Assembly (NCBI GenBank): GCA_015099395.1
Contig: AP024096.1
Location: 1,426,001-1,490,000, forward strand
DNA: 64,000 nt
Direction: 5' to 3'
From: Ktedonobacteria bacterium brp13
GTDB taxonomy: Bacteria; Chloroflexota; Ktedonobacteria; Ktedonobacterales; Ktedonobacteraceae
The notes under the pieces were generated by a model. It made no database searches, had not been told where the DNA came from, and saw only the letters and a list, made by a program, of their open reading frames with translations. Both the position numbers and the translations under genes were made by a program. Below are positions 17,288 to 26,324 of the stretch, one piece after another (positions within the stretch are counted from its first letter, which is position 1; each line of letters begins with the position of its first letter).

Positions 17288-17317
17288 GATGTATACTTGT
17301 GTTCTGCTAACGAAGGA

Positions 17318-17568
17318 CTACATTAATCTGGCCTTGGCCTGCTTTGACGCGTGTGGTGAAAAGCTTGTCGTTAATGGGCCGGTTGGACGCTCGTCTGTAT
17401 ATTGCATAGCTGGTCCCATTGGAAGGATGCTGTTCTCACGGACGAGCAGTGGCCAACGCTCAAGAGGAGCTTCAATAGTCTGTGTCTGGCCACCCTGATA
17501 GGCCTGACCAGTCCAGTAGTTGAACCAGATACTTGCTGGAAGGTATACGATTTGACGGTATAATAATC
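17318..17568 (-). pseudogene. Glycoside hydrolase family 31 C-terminal remnant
   Basis: Minus-strand translation gives about 80 residues typical of GH31 alpha-xylosidases and glucosidases after the catalytic barrel: RQIVYLPASIWFNYWTG, then GGQTQTIEAPLERWPLLVRE and NSILPMGPAMQYTDE. The piece begins just after a stop at 17569-17571 and ends in TAG 17318-17320, well before the normal end of the family. No catalytic residues remain. A deletion relic between the transpeptidase operon and chrA. Confidence 0.75.
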
Positions 17569-17644
17569 AATGGTTTAATATGTCAATTATTGAATGATGA
17601 TTAATGCGTACTAGAGTAGAAGTGAAGCCATAAAGATCAGCCAT

Positions 17645-18901
17645 ATGAGAGACTCACAAGAAACAGTTCATACTGAACCTACGACGCTTTCTAATGAAGG
17701 CAAGTTGCCGCCATCTCCACAAGGATCCTTCCTGGAAGTGTTGGGCACTTTTGCACGACTTGGCCTGACCTCCTTTGGGGGTCCTATTGCGCATCTTGGC
17801 TACTTTCGTCAGGAAATTGTTGTTCGGCGTAAGTGGATAGATGAACAGAATTATGCCGACTTACTTGCCTTATGTCAGTTTTTACCCGGTCCCTCCAGCA
17901 GCCAGATGGGTATCGCTCTTGGTATGACCCGTGCAGGGCTATGGGGTGGATTGGCTGCCTGGCTTGGTTTTACCTTGCCCTCCGCTATTGCCCTCACCAT
18001 CTTTGCTTATGTAACGGCTGGTGTTCGTGGTGTGACTCAGTCCGGCTGGCTGCATGGGCTGCTGGTAGTTGCTGTTGCGGTAGTAGCGCAAGCCGTGTGG
18101 GGGATGGCGAAAACGCTTTGTGTGGATCGCCTGCGTGCAACCATTGCCGTCCTGGCAGCTATCGCTCTCCTGCTCTGGCCGATTGCCATAGTACAAATTC
18201 TCATTCTTGCCGTTGGTGGCATCCTTGGGTGGCGTTTCCTCCAGAAGACGGAGGTCGTCAAAACGTCGGCTCTTCCCATTTCTATTCCGCGTCGGTTTGC
18301 GGTCGCCTGCTGGATCGTGTTTTTTGCCCTGATTGTAGGATTGCCGCTTCTCCGCCTGGTCTTTCATAATCAAGGACTGGCACTCTTCGATACCTTTTTT
18401 CGTGTTGGCTCTCTTGTTTTCGGTGGTGGACATGTCGTCTTGCCCCTCTTGCAGCGTGAAGTGGTTCCTGCTGGCTGGGTGACGAACGACCAGTTTCTCT
18501 CGGGCTATGCTGCTGCGCAAGCGGTTCCAGGTCCTCTCTTTACCTTTTCAGCGTATCTGGGTGCGGTAAGCCATCCAACCCCCAATGGTTGGCTTGGAGC
18601 CCTGATTGCTCTCGTTGCTATCTTTCTGCCTTCATTTTTCTTTGTGATTGGCATCCTTCCGTTCTGGAACCACCTGCGCTCTATTGAAGCGTTTCAGGCG
18701 GCACTGCGTGGAATTAATGCAGCCGTCGTAGGTATCCTGTTAGCAGCCCTCTACCAACCGATCTGGACAAGTGCTATTCATACTCCAGTCGACCTTGCCC
18801 TGGGCCTTCTAGCATTTGGGATGCTTGTAATCTGGAAGTTGCCACCCTGGGTAGTTGTGATTGTATCTGCGTTACTAGGATTTGCTTTGAGCGTATTGTA
18901 G
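17645..18901 (+). CDS. chrA: Chromate transporter, ChrA family
   Basis: A 418-residue long-chain CHR protein with two homologous halves and about 10-12 membrane segments. The N-terminal half contains LTSFGGPIAHLGYFRQE and CQFLPGPSSSQMGIALG; the C-terminal repeat has GGGHVVLPLLQREVV and AQAVPGPLFTFSAYLG. These FGGP/PGP and GGGH/PGPLF motifs define the family, which exports chromate by proton or sulfate-linked exchange. The first 30 residues are hydrophilic and cytoplasmic. It is a single gene with no chrB regulator. Sulfate-assimilation genes lie just downstream on the other strand, an interesting neighbour because chromate is a sulfate analogue. Confidence 0.92.
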   Translation: MRDSQETVHTEPTTLSNEGKLPPSPQGSFLEVLGTFARLGLTSFGGPIAHLGYFRQEIVVRRKWIDEQNYADLLALCQFLPGPSSSQMGIALGMTRAGLWGGLAAWLGFTLPSAIALTIFAYVTAGVRGVTQSGWLHGLLVVAVAVVAQAVWGMAKTLCVDRLRATIAVLAAIALLLWPIAIVQILILAVGGILGWRFLQKTEVVKTSALPISIPRRFAVACWIVFFALIVGLPLLRLVFHNQGLALFDTFFRVGSLVFGGGHVVLPLLQREVVPAGWVTNDQFLSGYAAAQAVPGPLFTFSAYLGAVSHPTPNGWLGALIALVAIFLPSFFFVIGILPFWNHLRSIEAFQAALRGINAAVVGILLAALYQPIWTSAIHTPVDLALGLLAFGMLVIWKLPPWVVVIVSALLGFALSVL

Positions 18902-18918
18902 CGGCAGAAAGGCAATAA

Positions 18919-19440
18919 TTATTGCTGCATCTTTCTGAACTCCAACAAACATCTTTTCCAGAGGTCTTGAAACATGATCTCTTCCTCTTTTAATGCTGTA
19001 TTCGCTGCATACGAAATCAAATAAACCCTACGTTTCCCATCATAAAAGTACGTTTCATCCTCACTTACTGCTTGTAGTTGTTCCCAGGTGAGTATGGTAC
19101 GTACTTTTTGCTTTTCTCCACTCATGATTCCATTCATTATAAGGAAGCCATTGCTGCACTCATAGGCTGTATCCTGCATGTTGATGGCGAAACCTATGAG
19201 CAAGATGCCTATAATAGCACATAACATTCCATAACCAAGGAGGCGATCGTATGTAGTGTAGAAAACAGCTCCTATATATATGAATGTAAATGCTATCATA
19301 AAGCAGAGCAAGCTCTGGATATATAAAAAACATCTGGTAGTTTTTCGTGTATGTATTTTTTGCACAAAACCAAGTTGGTAGGTCTCACTCAGTTGGAAAA
19401 CCTTTGGTGGTATTGAATGTAAAGAAGATACCTGGTCCAT
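18919..19440 (-). CDS. Small membrane protein with two transmembrane helices
   Basis: A 173-residue protein with two adjacent hydrophobic segments at about 37-60 (FLYIQSLLCFMIAFTFIYIG) and 68-90 (LGYGMLCAIIGILLIGFAI). A cytoplasmic C-terminal part follows (ECSNGFLIMNGIMSG and ILTWEQLQAVSEDETYFYDG). That part resembles a bacterial PH-like fold, but no named family is recognised. It starts 36 bases after the end of the ABC permease gene and could be the last gene of the sulfur cluster. Confidence 0.6.
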   Translation of the reverse strand: MDQVSSLHSIPPKVFQLSETYQLGFVQKIHTRKTTRCFLYIQSLLCFMIAFTFIYIGAVFYTTYDRLLGYGMLCAIIGILLIGFAINMQDTAYECSNGFLIMNGIMSGEKQKVRTILTWEQLQAVSEDETYFYDGKRRVYLISYAANTALKEEEIMFQDLWKRCLLEFRKMQQ

Positions 19441-19476
19441 TAATGAGATGCTCCTTTCCAGTTTACTTTGCTATCT

Positions 19477-20304
19477 TTAACTTTGTAGCCCCCAGCGTTC
19501 GCGCAAGCTGCGTTCAATATTGCCAAAGACAAGCGTGTCGATCGTAATACCGATGGCAATAATAATCAGCATGACCGAGACCACCTGTCCCGAGTCCAGC
19601 TGGTCGCGTCCCGTTTCGAGCAGATTTCCAAGGCTCACCGTCGTATAGAGGAGCTCGCCAGCCATTAAAGAGCGCCAGGCGAAGGTCCAGCCTTGCTTCA
19701 TCCCATTTATAACCGAAGGCATGGTGGCTGGAAGAATAACTTGCGTTGAGAGCGCTAAGCCGCGACTACCAAGCGTACGAGCTGCTTTAAGATAGATTGG
19801 TGGAGTATTTTTAATGCCATTGAGCACTCCGATGGTAATCGAGAAGAGCGCTCCCATTACGACCACAAAGGTAATAGCCTGCTCATCCAGACCAAACCAG
19901 ATGATGGCCAGAGGGAGCCAGCAGACACTCGGTAAGGCCTGTAAACCGAGAATCAAAGAGCCAACAGTCTCTTCGAGGAGGTGAAACCGTCCTAGCAAGC
20001 TACCCAGGATAAGGCCAATCACCAGTGATATGCTGTAGCCGATCAGTAGCCGTTGCATGCTGACCAGAATGGCTGGGATATATTGTCCTCCCAGGATGCC
20101 ACTCACCAGTGATGCAAGGACATCGAGCGGTCCTGGTAAGACATATGAGGGCCATATATTCAGCATGGCGAGAAACTGCCAGGCGAGTATCAGCAGTGCG
20201 TAGAATCCCAGGCGTCGTGCCCATACGCTGACATTGATTTTGCTGACCGTGTGTCCAGTCGAGGGAACCGTTGAGGGTGTGAGTGTGTTACTTGCTTTGG
20301 CCAT
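19477..20304 (-). CDS. ABC transporter permease, SsuC/TauC type
   Basis: A 275-residue inner-membrane permease of the nitrate/sulfonate/taurine family, with about six membrane helices. The EAA loop is visible as KAARTLGSRGLALSTQVILP near residue 175, followed by MPSVINGMKQGWTFAWRSLMAGELL, a stretch typical of SsuC and TauC. ATG 20304 has GGAG at good distance; an upstream TTG at 20331 is less likely. The start overlaps the end of the ATPase gene by 17 bases, so the two are coupled. It should form the channel for the binding protein and ATPase encoded beside it. With sat and cysC adjacent, the cargo is probably sulfate or a sulfonate. Confidence 0.9.
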   Translation of the reverse strand: MAKASNTLTPSTVPSTGHTVSKINVSVWARRLGFYALLILAWQFLAMLNIWPSYVLPGPLDVLASLVSGILGGQYIPAILVSMQRLLIGYSISLVIGLILGSLLGRFHLLEETVGSLILGLQALPSVCWLPLAIIWFGLDEQAITFVVVMGALFSITIGVLNGIKNTPPIYLKAARTLGSRGLALSTQVILPATMPSVINGMKQGWTFAWRSLMAGELLYTTVSLGNLLETGRDQLDSGQVVSVMLIIIAIGITIDTLVFGNIERSLRERWGLQS

Positions 20305-21142
20305 TACTGTTCTCCTGCTCGTCTTCTCCAAGCGCTTCTTTTAATGCTGCCAGGATTTCCGCCGCCTGATCTACCAGATGATGATCCTCCAACGAGCGAG
20401 GGCGAGGAAGCTTAATACGGAATTCGGATACGATGCGGCCAGGTCGTGGCGCGAAAACGAGAATACGATCACCCAGCGCGACTGCCTCGTGTACATTATG
20501 CGTCACAAATAGAATTGTCTTTCTCGTTGAAGACCAGATGAATTCAAGTTCGCTATACAATCGATCGCGAGTGAGAGCATCCAGGGCACCGAATGGCTCG
20601 TCCATCAGTAAGACAGCAGGATTAATCGCCAGGGCGCGTGCGATAGCTACACGCTGGCGCATACCACCAGAGAGTTGATGCACAAAGCTTTTTTCGAAGC
20701 CGTTGAGATGGACCAGATCAATGAAGCGGAGGGCGATTCTGGTGCGTTCTGATGCTGAGAGTTGTTTTTGGCGCAAGCCGAACTCAACATTCCCCAATAC
20801 GTCTAGCCATGGGAAAAGCGCGGCCTCCTGAAAGAGGAGCACACGGTCCGTACCGGGGCCAGTAACCTTCTGTTCATTGGCCCAGATTGTCCCTCCAGAA
20901 GCCTCTTCCAGACCTGCAACAATACTGAGCAAGGTTGACTTGCCGCAGCCACTGGGTCCGAGCAAGCAAACGAATTCTCCCGGCTCGACCGTTAAATTCA
21001 CTGGGCGTAGCGCCTCAACATTGCCAGTGCGCCCGGCATACGTTTTGCTAACACCTTCAATTCTTAATGGAATCCCACCAGGAGAGGGAGACCCTTTCTC
21101 AATCTGCATAGGTGCTTCGGCTTCTAGTGCGCGACGAAACAT
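20288..21142 (-). CDS. ABC transporter ATPase, SsuB/TauB type
   Basis: A 284-residue nucleotide-binding subunit. Walker A is GPSGCGKST (near residue 62), the Q-loop is LLFQEAALFPWL, the signature is LSGGMRQRVAIARAL, and Walker B is VLLMDEPFGALD followed by the switch histidine in FVTHNVHEA. The ALFPWLDV and VHEAVAL elements are those of the nitrate/sulfonate/taurine ATPases. The frame is open to 21214, but ATG 21142 has GGGAGG 7 bases upstream (21150-21155 on the plus strand), so it is taken as the start. It overlaps the permease gene and energises the same importer. Confidence 0.92.
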   Translation of the reverse strand: MFRRALEAEAPMQIEKGSPSPGGIPLRIEGVSKTYAGRTGNVEALRPVNLTVEPGEFVCLLGPSGCGKSTLLSIVAGLEEASGGTIWANEQKVTGPGTDRVLLFQEAALFPWLDVLGNVEFGLRQKQLSASERTRIALRFIDLVHLNGFEKSFVHQLSGGMRQRVAIARALAINPAVLLMDEPFGALDALTRDRLYSELEFIWSSTRKTILFVTHNVHEAVALGDRILVFAPRPGRIVSEFRIKLPRPRSLEDHHLVDQAAEILAALKEALGEDEQENSNGQSK

Positions 21143-21262
21143 AACCAATCCTCCCATCACTGGCTGTGCCATGACAACAATAAAGTAGCAGATAGGTATT
21201 GCCAGAGAACACACTGTATGCTAAGAGATAAAGCGTGCTCCCTGGTTGTACGATGCTCGATG

Positions 21263-22315
21263 TTATGGTTGTTTAATCTGGGCGAGCCCCTGCGCCGAGA
21301 GGATCGCATTGAGATCATTCAGTTGGTAGAGACCACTTAAATCGGGCTTTTTTGTGCCCAGGAAGCCTCGCGCATATGTCTGGCTAGCTACTTGATTCAA
21401 CGCGCTCGGTAGCGGATCATACGTGACTGTCATCTCACTAAAAGCTTGTGCCAGTTCTTTTGTAGGAAGACCCTTACCAGTGAGGCTTTTCAACTGTGCA
21501 TTGACGATCTGCTCAGCCTGTAAAGGATTCTTCTGGATGAATAGAACTGTAGAGACGTGTGCCTGAAGGAACTTTTTCACCAGGTCAGGATGCTGATTAT
21601 AGAAAGCTGTACGCACGACGATATTCGTCGTCACAAATTGTTGATTGGGCCAGAGTGTCCGTTCATCAACGAAGACCTTGCCTCCATCTTCATCTACCAG
21701 ACGCGTGGCGTATGGTTCGGGTACCCAGGCCCCATCGATCTTTCCTAATTTAAAGAGCGTTAAGATAGTTGCATTATCGGTTGGAATGACCTGTACATTG
21801 CCACCTTTGTCGACCGTATTCAAACCATGCTCGTGCAGGTAGTTGCGGAGAGCGACATCCTGGGTATTGCCTAACTGGGGCGTTGCTAACTTTGTGTGCG
21901 CCAGATCGGCTGGACTATTGATCCCTTTTCTGACAATGAAGCTCGCTCCCCCACTGGCTGCGCCGGCAATGACGTGTAGAGCCGCGCCCTGGCTCTTGAT
22001 ATAGCCATTGATAGTTGGATTGGGACCAACATAGCCAATATCAATACTATTGGCGAATAACGCCTCAATAAGGGCTGGTCCGGCGTTGAAGGTCGTTGTC
22101 TTAAGGGTCACATTTGGTCCAAGCGCCTTTGCGAATGTCCCTTGCGCGACACCGACGATGGCAGCGGCATGGGTAATATTGGGGAAATATCCAATATTTA
22201 CGGTAACTTTGTTATCGGCCTGGGCGCCTGGTCCACTGCATCCCTGAAGGAAAACGGTGAGCAACGACAATAGTGCCAGCAGACTCCAATACCGTGGGAG
22301 CGTTCTTCTTTTCAT
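21263..22315 (-). CDS. ABC substrate-binding lipoprotein, SsuA/nitrate type
   Basis: A 350-residue solute-binding protein. The first 26 residues form a signal peptide ending in the lipobox LQGC, so it is anchored to the outer face of the membrane. The mature part begins VNIGYFPNITHAAAIVG, then FNAGPALIEALFANSIDIGYVG and DGAWVPEPYA, which are signatures of the SsuA/TauA/NrtA class. It lies between sat and the ATPase gene. The ligand is likely a sulfur compound by context (sulfonate, taurine or sulfate); nitrate is a possible alternative within the family. Confidence 0.9.
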   Translation of the reverse strand: MKRRTLPRYWSLLALLSLLTVFLQGCSGPGAQADNKVTVNIGYFPNITHAAAIVGVAQGTFAKALGPNVTLKTTTFNAGPALIEALFANSIDIGYVGPNPTINGYIKSQGAALHVIAGAASGGASFIVRKGINSPADLAHTKLATPQLGNTQDVALRNYLHEHGLNTVDKGGNVQVIPTDNATILTLFKLGKIDGAWVPEPYATRLVDEDGGKVFVDERTLWPNQQFVTTNIVVRTAFYNQHPDLVKKFLQAHVSTVLFIQKNPLQAEQIVNAQLKSLTGKGLPTKELAQAFSEMTVTYDPLPSALNQVASQTYARGFLGTKKPDLSGLYQLNDLNAILSAQGLAQIKQP

Positions 22316-22348
22316 GACAGGGTCACTCCTTCGATCTGTTACTGTTTG

Positions 22349-23521
22349 CTAAGGGGCTACCTGCTCTTGCATCGCTGCGATCAGGATTTTAGCCACCTCT
22401 GGTCGCGAGAATTCGCTCGGTGGCACGATACCGTCACGTAGCAACTGGCGCACTTTGGTGCCGCTTAATGAGACATGATCTTCGTTGCTATGCGGGCAGG
22501 TCTTGGTTGAGGCCATTGACTCACAAACACGGCAGTAGAATGTATTATCAAAGAACATGGGGACGATGCCGAGAGCGGCTGCATCAAATTCTGCGAAGAT
22601 GTTTTGCGCATCATACGTGCCGTAATAGCTGCCTACTCCTGCATGGTCACGTCCAACGATAAAGTGTGAACAGCCATAGTTCTTACGCATAAGTGCGTGG
22701 AAGATAGCTTCGCGCGGACCGGCGTAATGCATTGCGGCGGGTAATACGCCCAGGATGGCGCGATCGGCTGGATAATAGTTTTCAAGCAGCACTTCGTAAC
22801 AGCGCATACGTACATCGGCTGGAATATCGTCGCTTTTCGTCGCGCCGATCAGAGGATGGAGGAAGAGGCCGTCAACCGTTTCCAGCGCACACTTTTGAAT
22901 ATACTCGTGGGCACGATGGACTGGGTTTCGTGTCTGAAAACCGACGACTCGCTTCCAGCCACGCTCGTTGAAGAGTTGGCGTGATTGCGTCGGTGTGTAG
23001 CGATAGTTCTCAAACGTTTGTGGTTGGAGTCTGACGACCTGTACCGGGCCACCCAGGAGGATATCTCCTTGCTGGTAGACGACGGCGACGCCGGGATGAG
23101 CTTCGTCTTCGGTGCGGTAGACCTGACGTGCTTCGTGATGTTTGTCGTAGGTGTATTTTTCTTCAAGTGTCAGGACGGCGTGTAGCTCGCCTTCGGTATC
23201 TACGAGTGCGATACGCTCGCCTTCGGTGAACGCTGCCGCTTGTTCATGAGTAACTGCCAGCGTGATCGGGATAGACCAGGGCAGGCCATTGCTTAAGTGC
23301 ATAGTGTCTACGACACTGAGATAGTCAGTTTGATTGAGAAAGCCGTGCAGAGGACTGTATGCACCGTTTGCTAACTGCTCCAGGTGAGCGAGTTGGCGTG
23401 GGCCGATGACAATGCGCGGTAGACGTTCTGCAAGTGCTTGTAGCTCTTGCTGTTCTGTTTCGCCGACCAGGTTGATAACGAGTTCTCCTCCGTGAGGAGC
23501 GATTAAGCCGTCTGTCGTCAT
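22349..23521 (-). CDS. sat: Sulfate adenylyltransferase (ATP sulfurylase)
   Basis: A 390-residue homo-oligomeric ATP sulfurylase that makes adenosine 5'-phosphosulfate from sulfate and ATP. The N-terminal PUA-like domain includes [15 protein letters not shown]. The catalytic domain holds [13 protein letters not shown] (near residue 197, QxRNPxHxxHE) and the second site [14 protein letters not shown] (near 290). Four cysteines near residues 330-345 ([18 protein letters not shown]) are the zinc site found in bacterial and archaeal Sat. It lies 33 bases upstream of the binding-protein gene and 69 bases after cysC, in one operon. This is the single-chain Sat, not the CysD/CysN type. Confidence 0.96.
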   Translation of the reverse strand: MTTDGLIAPHGGELVINLVGETEQQELQALAERLPRIVIGPRQLAHLEQLANGAYSPLHGFLNQTDYLSVVDTMHLSNGLPWSIPITLAVTHEQAAAFTEGERIALVDTEGELHAVLTLEEKYTYDKHHEARQVYRTEDEAHPGVAVVYQQGDILLGGPVQVVRLQPQTFENYRYTPTQSRQLFNERGWKRVVGFQTRNPVHRAHEYIQKCALETVDGLFLHPLIGATKSDDIPADVRMRCYEVLLENYYPADRAILGVLPAAMHYAGPREAIFHALMRKNYGCSHFIVGRDHAGVGSYYGTYDAQNIFAEFDAAALGIVPMFFDNTFYCRVCESMASTKTCPHSNEDHVSLSGTKVRQLLRDGIVPPSEFSRPEVAKILIAAMQEQVAP

Positions 23522-23590
23522 GCTAGTCTCCTAACTATATATGCTTGAATGAGAGTCCGATCCTGCCATCCTCATGAGCAGAGATGTCGT

Positions 23591-24154
23591 CTACCGGACA
23601 TCGGCAGTTTCTTCCAGATACGTTGGATCCAGATAACCGAGTTCAACCAGTTTGTTTAGAATGTGTGTGACGCTTTCATCCAGTGTTTCTTTATCGGTCT
23701 CAATAATCAGTTCTGGATATTCCGGCTCCTCGTAAGGATCATCTACTCCGGTGAAGCCTTTGAGCTTGCCTTCGTCGACCAGTTTGTAGAGGCCCTTGAC
23801 ATCGCGCTGGCGACAGACATCAATGGGACATTTTACATAGACTTCGACAAAGTTTCCGATCTCGTGCCGTGCCCAGTCTCTGGCTTCACGATAGGGCGCA
23901 ATGGCAGCCGAGATACAGACCACGCCATTACGTGTGAGCAAGCTACAAACGAAAGCAATGCGTTTGATATTGGTATCGCGATCTTCGCGACTGAAGCCAA
24001 GACCTTTGCTCAGATGGGTACGCACAATGTCGCCGTCCAGGATCTCAACGTTGCGCCCATGCTGTTGCAAGCGCTTTTCGATTGCTTCCGAGAGCGTGCT
24101 TTTTCCTGCACCCGAGAGACCGGTAAACCAGAGTGTGAAACCAGTATTTGCCAT
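23591..24154 (-). CDS. cysC: Adenylyl-sulfate kinase
   Basis: A 187-residue APS kinase that phosphorylates adenosine phosphosulfate to PAPS. The Walker [10 protein letters not shown] is at residues 13-21, [20 protein letters not shown] is the APS-binding segment, and [17 protein letters not shown] is the lid region. Length is normal. It is followed by sat in the same transcript. Together they make PAPS, either for reduction to sulfite elsewhere in the genome or for sulfotransfer. No PAPS or APS reductase is seen in this window. Confidence 0.96.
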   Translation of the reverse strand: MANTGFTLWFTGLSGAGKSTLSEAIEKRLQQHGRNVEILDGDIVRTHLSKGLGFSREDRDTNIKRIAFVCSLLTRNGVVCISAAIAPYREARDWARHEIGNFVEVYVKCPIDVCRQRDVKGLYKLVDEGKLKGFTGVDDPYEEPEYPELIIETDKETLDESVTHILNKLVELGYLDPTYLEETADVR

Positions 24155-24242
24155 TCTTTTGTTGTTATCCTTCCATATTACTGCCCCTTATATAGGAGCA
24201 GACTAAAAAGAACGCCGAGAGAGGATAGTAAGATATGTTGCC

Positions 24243-25199
24243 TTAGAGCGTATAAGCCTCATAGAGACGCCATTCTGGATTGAGATCGAACTGTGCTATA
24301 TTCTGCCGGGCGGCCTCTCCATTAGATCGTCCAGGACGCAAGAGGATACGTGTCTGTTTGCCATCGACAAGTACCCAGACATTGTGACGTGCATCGTAGC
24401 TACAATCCTGGAGCCAATTGGTACCCGCATCAACTTCCTCCTCTACAAGAGCTTTCCCGGTAGAAGGAATGTTGACCAACAATGCTTTGCCATGGACCGT
24501 ATCTGCAACCGTAAAGTGCTGCTCATCCAGAATGCGCACCGAGTGTGGATGATCCAGCCCATCAAGGATAGTGGTCCAGTTGCCGGTTTCTCGATCGATT
24601 GCGATCACTGTTCCCTGATGGAAGAGTGTGGCCAGAATACGCCCATCGGGTAGTTCGGCTGCGGAATTGACGTGAGTGGTTTGCTGCAGCGTTCCAAATT
24701 TGGCTGTACTGTAGTCGGCCGTTTTATCCAGTTCACGCGCCTCTCCTGTCTGTGTGTGGAGAAAACCATGATCAGTGGCCCACCATGTCCAGAGAATTTC
24801 ACCGGCAACATTGAACTCGATCAGAAGATCCAGTCCTGTGCTTGCTACCAGATAGCCATGACGTGTGCGTGAGACCGAATGCAACGCGTTAAAAAGTGGA
24901 GAGGTAATGACCCTGGGATGCAGTGTCTGCAACCGGGCGTCGACCTCATGGATACTATTGAAAGTCGTGACGAACAGTCCTTGCTGAGAAGGAACGATCC
25001 CGGCCGCCAGACTGAGATTGAGGACTGTACGTGTTGACCCTAGATCTTCAATCAAGCAGAGCAATCCACCGAGGTCCCCCTCGGGTTTTTGCAGGCTCCC
25101 CAGGGTTGTGAGGGGGCATGCAGTCTCTTCACGTGTCTGAGACCAATGTTTCTTTAAGGTCGAGTGCTGTGTTGAAATACAACTGAGTAACAGTTTCAT
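24243..25199 (-). CDS. Beta-propeller-like protein at the head of the sulfur operon
   Basis: A 318-residue protein without signal peptide. The body shows repeated short beta-sheet units of propeller type: GLFVTTFNSIHEVD, GYLVASTGLDLLIEFN, GEILWTWWATDHGF, GRILATLFHQGTVIAID and HNVWVLVDGKQTRILL. The unit with STGLDLLIEFN and WTWWA recalls arylsulfotransferase-like and NHL-type propellers, but catalytic histidines could not be assigned. It is the first gene after the promoter at 25359-25388 and lies 88 bases before cysC. A role in PAPS-linked or sulfate-ester metabolism is possible from position only. Confidence 0.6.
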   Translation of the reverse strand: MKLLLSCISTQHSTLKKHWSQTREETACPLTTLGSLQKPEGDLGGLLCLIEDLGSTRTVLNLSLAAGIVPSQQGLFVTTFNSIHEVDARLQTLHPRVITSPLFNALHSVSRTRHGYLVASTGLDLLIEFNVAGEILWTWWATDHGFLHTQTGEARELDKTADYSTAKFGTLQQTTHVNSAAELPDGRILATLFHQGTVIAIDRETGNWTTILDGLDHPHSVRILDEQHFTVADTVHGKALLVNIPSTGKALVEEEVDAGTNWLQDCSYDARHNVWVLVDGKQTRILLRPGRSNGEAARQNIAQFDLNPEWRLYEAYTL

Positions 25200-25358
25200 C
25201 TAGGTTCAGGATCCTTTCAACGTATACGCCGAACTTGTGAATAGAACAGGTATAGTATGTGAGAATTGTGAAAACTCCTTATCCTTACGAACCTATATTA
25301 ATGTCGAGTAGAAAAATTGTTGATTTAGTTGATCGACATTATAGGGCTTCTGCTGTTA

Positions 25359-25388
25359 ACTATACTGTAAAGATCCCTGATCTGTCAA
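25359..25388 (-). promoter_or_regulatory. Promoter of the sulfur cluster
   Basis: On the minus strand TTGACA (25388-25383) and TATAGT (25364-25359) are separated by 18 bases, a good vegetative promoter. The leader to the first ATG (25199) is about 150 bases. It holds an inverted repeat TAATGTCGA/TCGACATTA (25299-25307 and 25333-25341), a candidate operator or leader hairpin. Confidence 0.6.
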
Positions 25389-26215
25389 TTGGGTGGTAAG
25401 TACATAAAAACCCTATTACACTGGTTATTTTCTACTCCTCTAACGTTTTCGTATCTTTGAAAGCATTATATTTTCCATACCCACCACTCTATTATCATTA
25501 TCAATTGTTGTGATCTTCTTTCGATACTCTGTTGAGCATTAGATAATCTATATGGTCTTTCTTTTACTACAAGAACCTTAGGGCATAGAGACTGTACAAA
25601 ACGATGAATGCTCATCATTTAACGTTGAACAAGCGTTTGTTATCCGGTTATTTGGGGATGATGATGATCTGAGTGGGAAAATAGCTGCACTTTTTGTCGG
25701 TGTCATCTGTCACATATGTGTAATCTGGCGCGTAGTAATTAATAGGTTATTTATATGACTAACTTGTCAGTTTCTAACATACCAGTAGCGCACGTATCGA
25801 TTGCTAGTGCTGTCTCCTGGGTAGCTTATAGACTGGTATAATAGGCATACTCGCTGCGGTCGATACCTACTATAGAGATGTAGACAATCCGCGGTCTGTT
25901 TGAATATCTCCGTGATAAACCTCTACTATTTGTGGCACGGGCGGTTGTGCTTGATGGGTATAGACACGCATACGATGCTGGTATCTGAGTAGATAGTGTA
26001 CAGCCAACTTCCTACATCTCCTGTACCACCAGTGACTAATACTGTTGACAAGGCCTCCTCCTTTAATACATAGATGATACTTTAACGCTCCTGCACTGCT
26101 AATCGATTACTTTTAAGAGCGATGTTTTTTTCTATTCTATTCTAGCCGCTTCATATAGTTCATAAAAATGAACACACTTCACAATAGGATAATTGGCCAA
26201 AAATGCCAAGCAAAT
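25389..26215. other. Divergent gap with a dehydrogenase remnant
   Basis: The long spacer between the sulfur cluster and the LacI gene holds the SDR remnant given separately. The rest (25389-25869) is AT-rich with no frame that looks coding. A TGTCACA at 25708 is noted under rejected items. Confidence 0.5.
25870..26051 (-). pseudogene. Remnant of an NAD(P)-binding SDR/NmrA-like protein
   Basis: On the minus strand a strong ribosome-binding sequence (AAAGGAGG) precedes TTG 26051, and translation gives STVLVTGGTGDVG, the Rossmann start of atypical short-chain dehydrogenases and NmrA-like proteins. The frame shifts near 26010; the next frame continues LAVHYLLRYQHRMRVYTHQ and VEVYHGDIQTDRGL, as expected for this family, and then stops at 25870. 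Possible further fragments reach to about 25800. Only the first 60-80 residues of a protein of about 280 are left. Confidence 0.65.
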
Positions 26216-26285
26216 AATTACCGGTAATTTCCGGTAATTATTGGTCTTTAATTCCCTTGACAAACCGGTAAATTTTGGGAATACT
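26216..26285 (+). promoter_or_regulatory. Promoter and three operator-like repeats of the LacI gene
   Basis: TTGACA (26257-26262) and AATACT (26280-26285) with 17 bases between them form a good promoter. A perfect palindrome AATTACCGGTAATT lies at 26216-26229, a one-change copy AATTTCCGGTAATT at 26226-26239 overlaps it, and a third ACCGGTAA core sits in the promoter spacer (about 26262-26275). Such CG-centred palindromes are typical LacI/GalR operators, so autoregulation is likely. Confidence 0.7.
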
Positions 26286-26324
26286 AGAGGTATCCCACTA
26301 TGAGAGGCTGGTTATCTACCGAAT

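Noticed and set aside
17939..18520. 193-codon open frame antisense to chrA
   Set aside because: Low-complexity charged translation, wholly within chrA, no ribosome site.
25708..25734. TGTCACA followed after 16 bases by CGTA, a near match to the ECF41 promoter
   Set aside because: The second element differs in its last base and no gene starts within 500 bases downstream on that strand.
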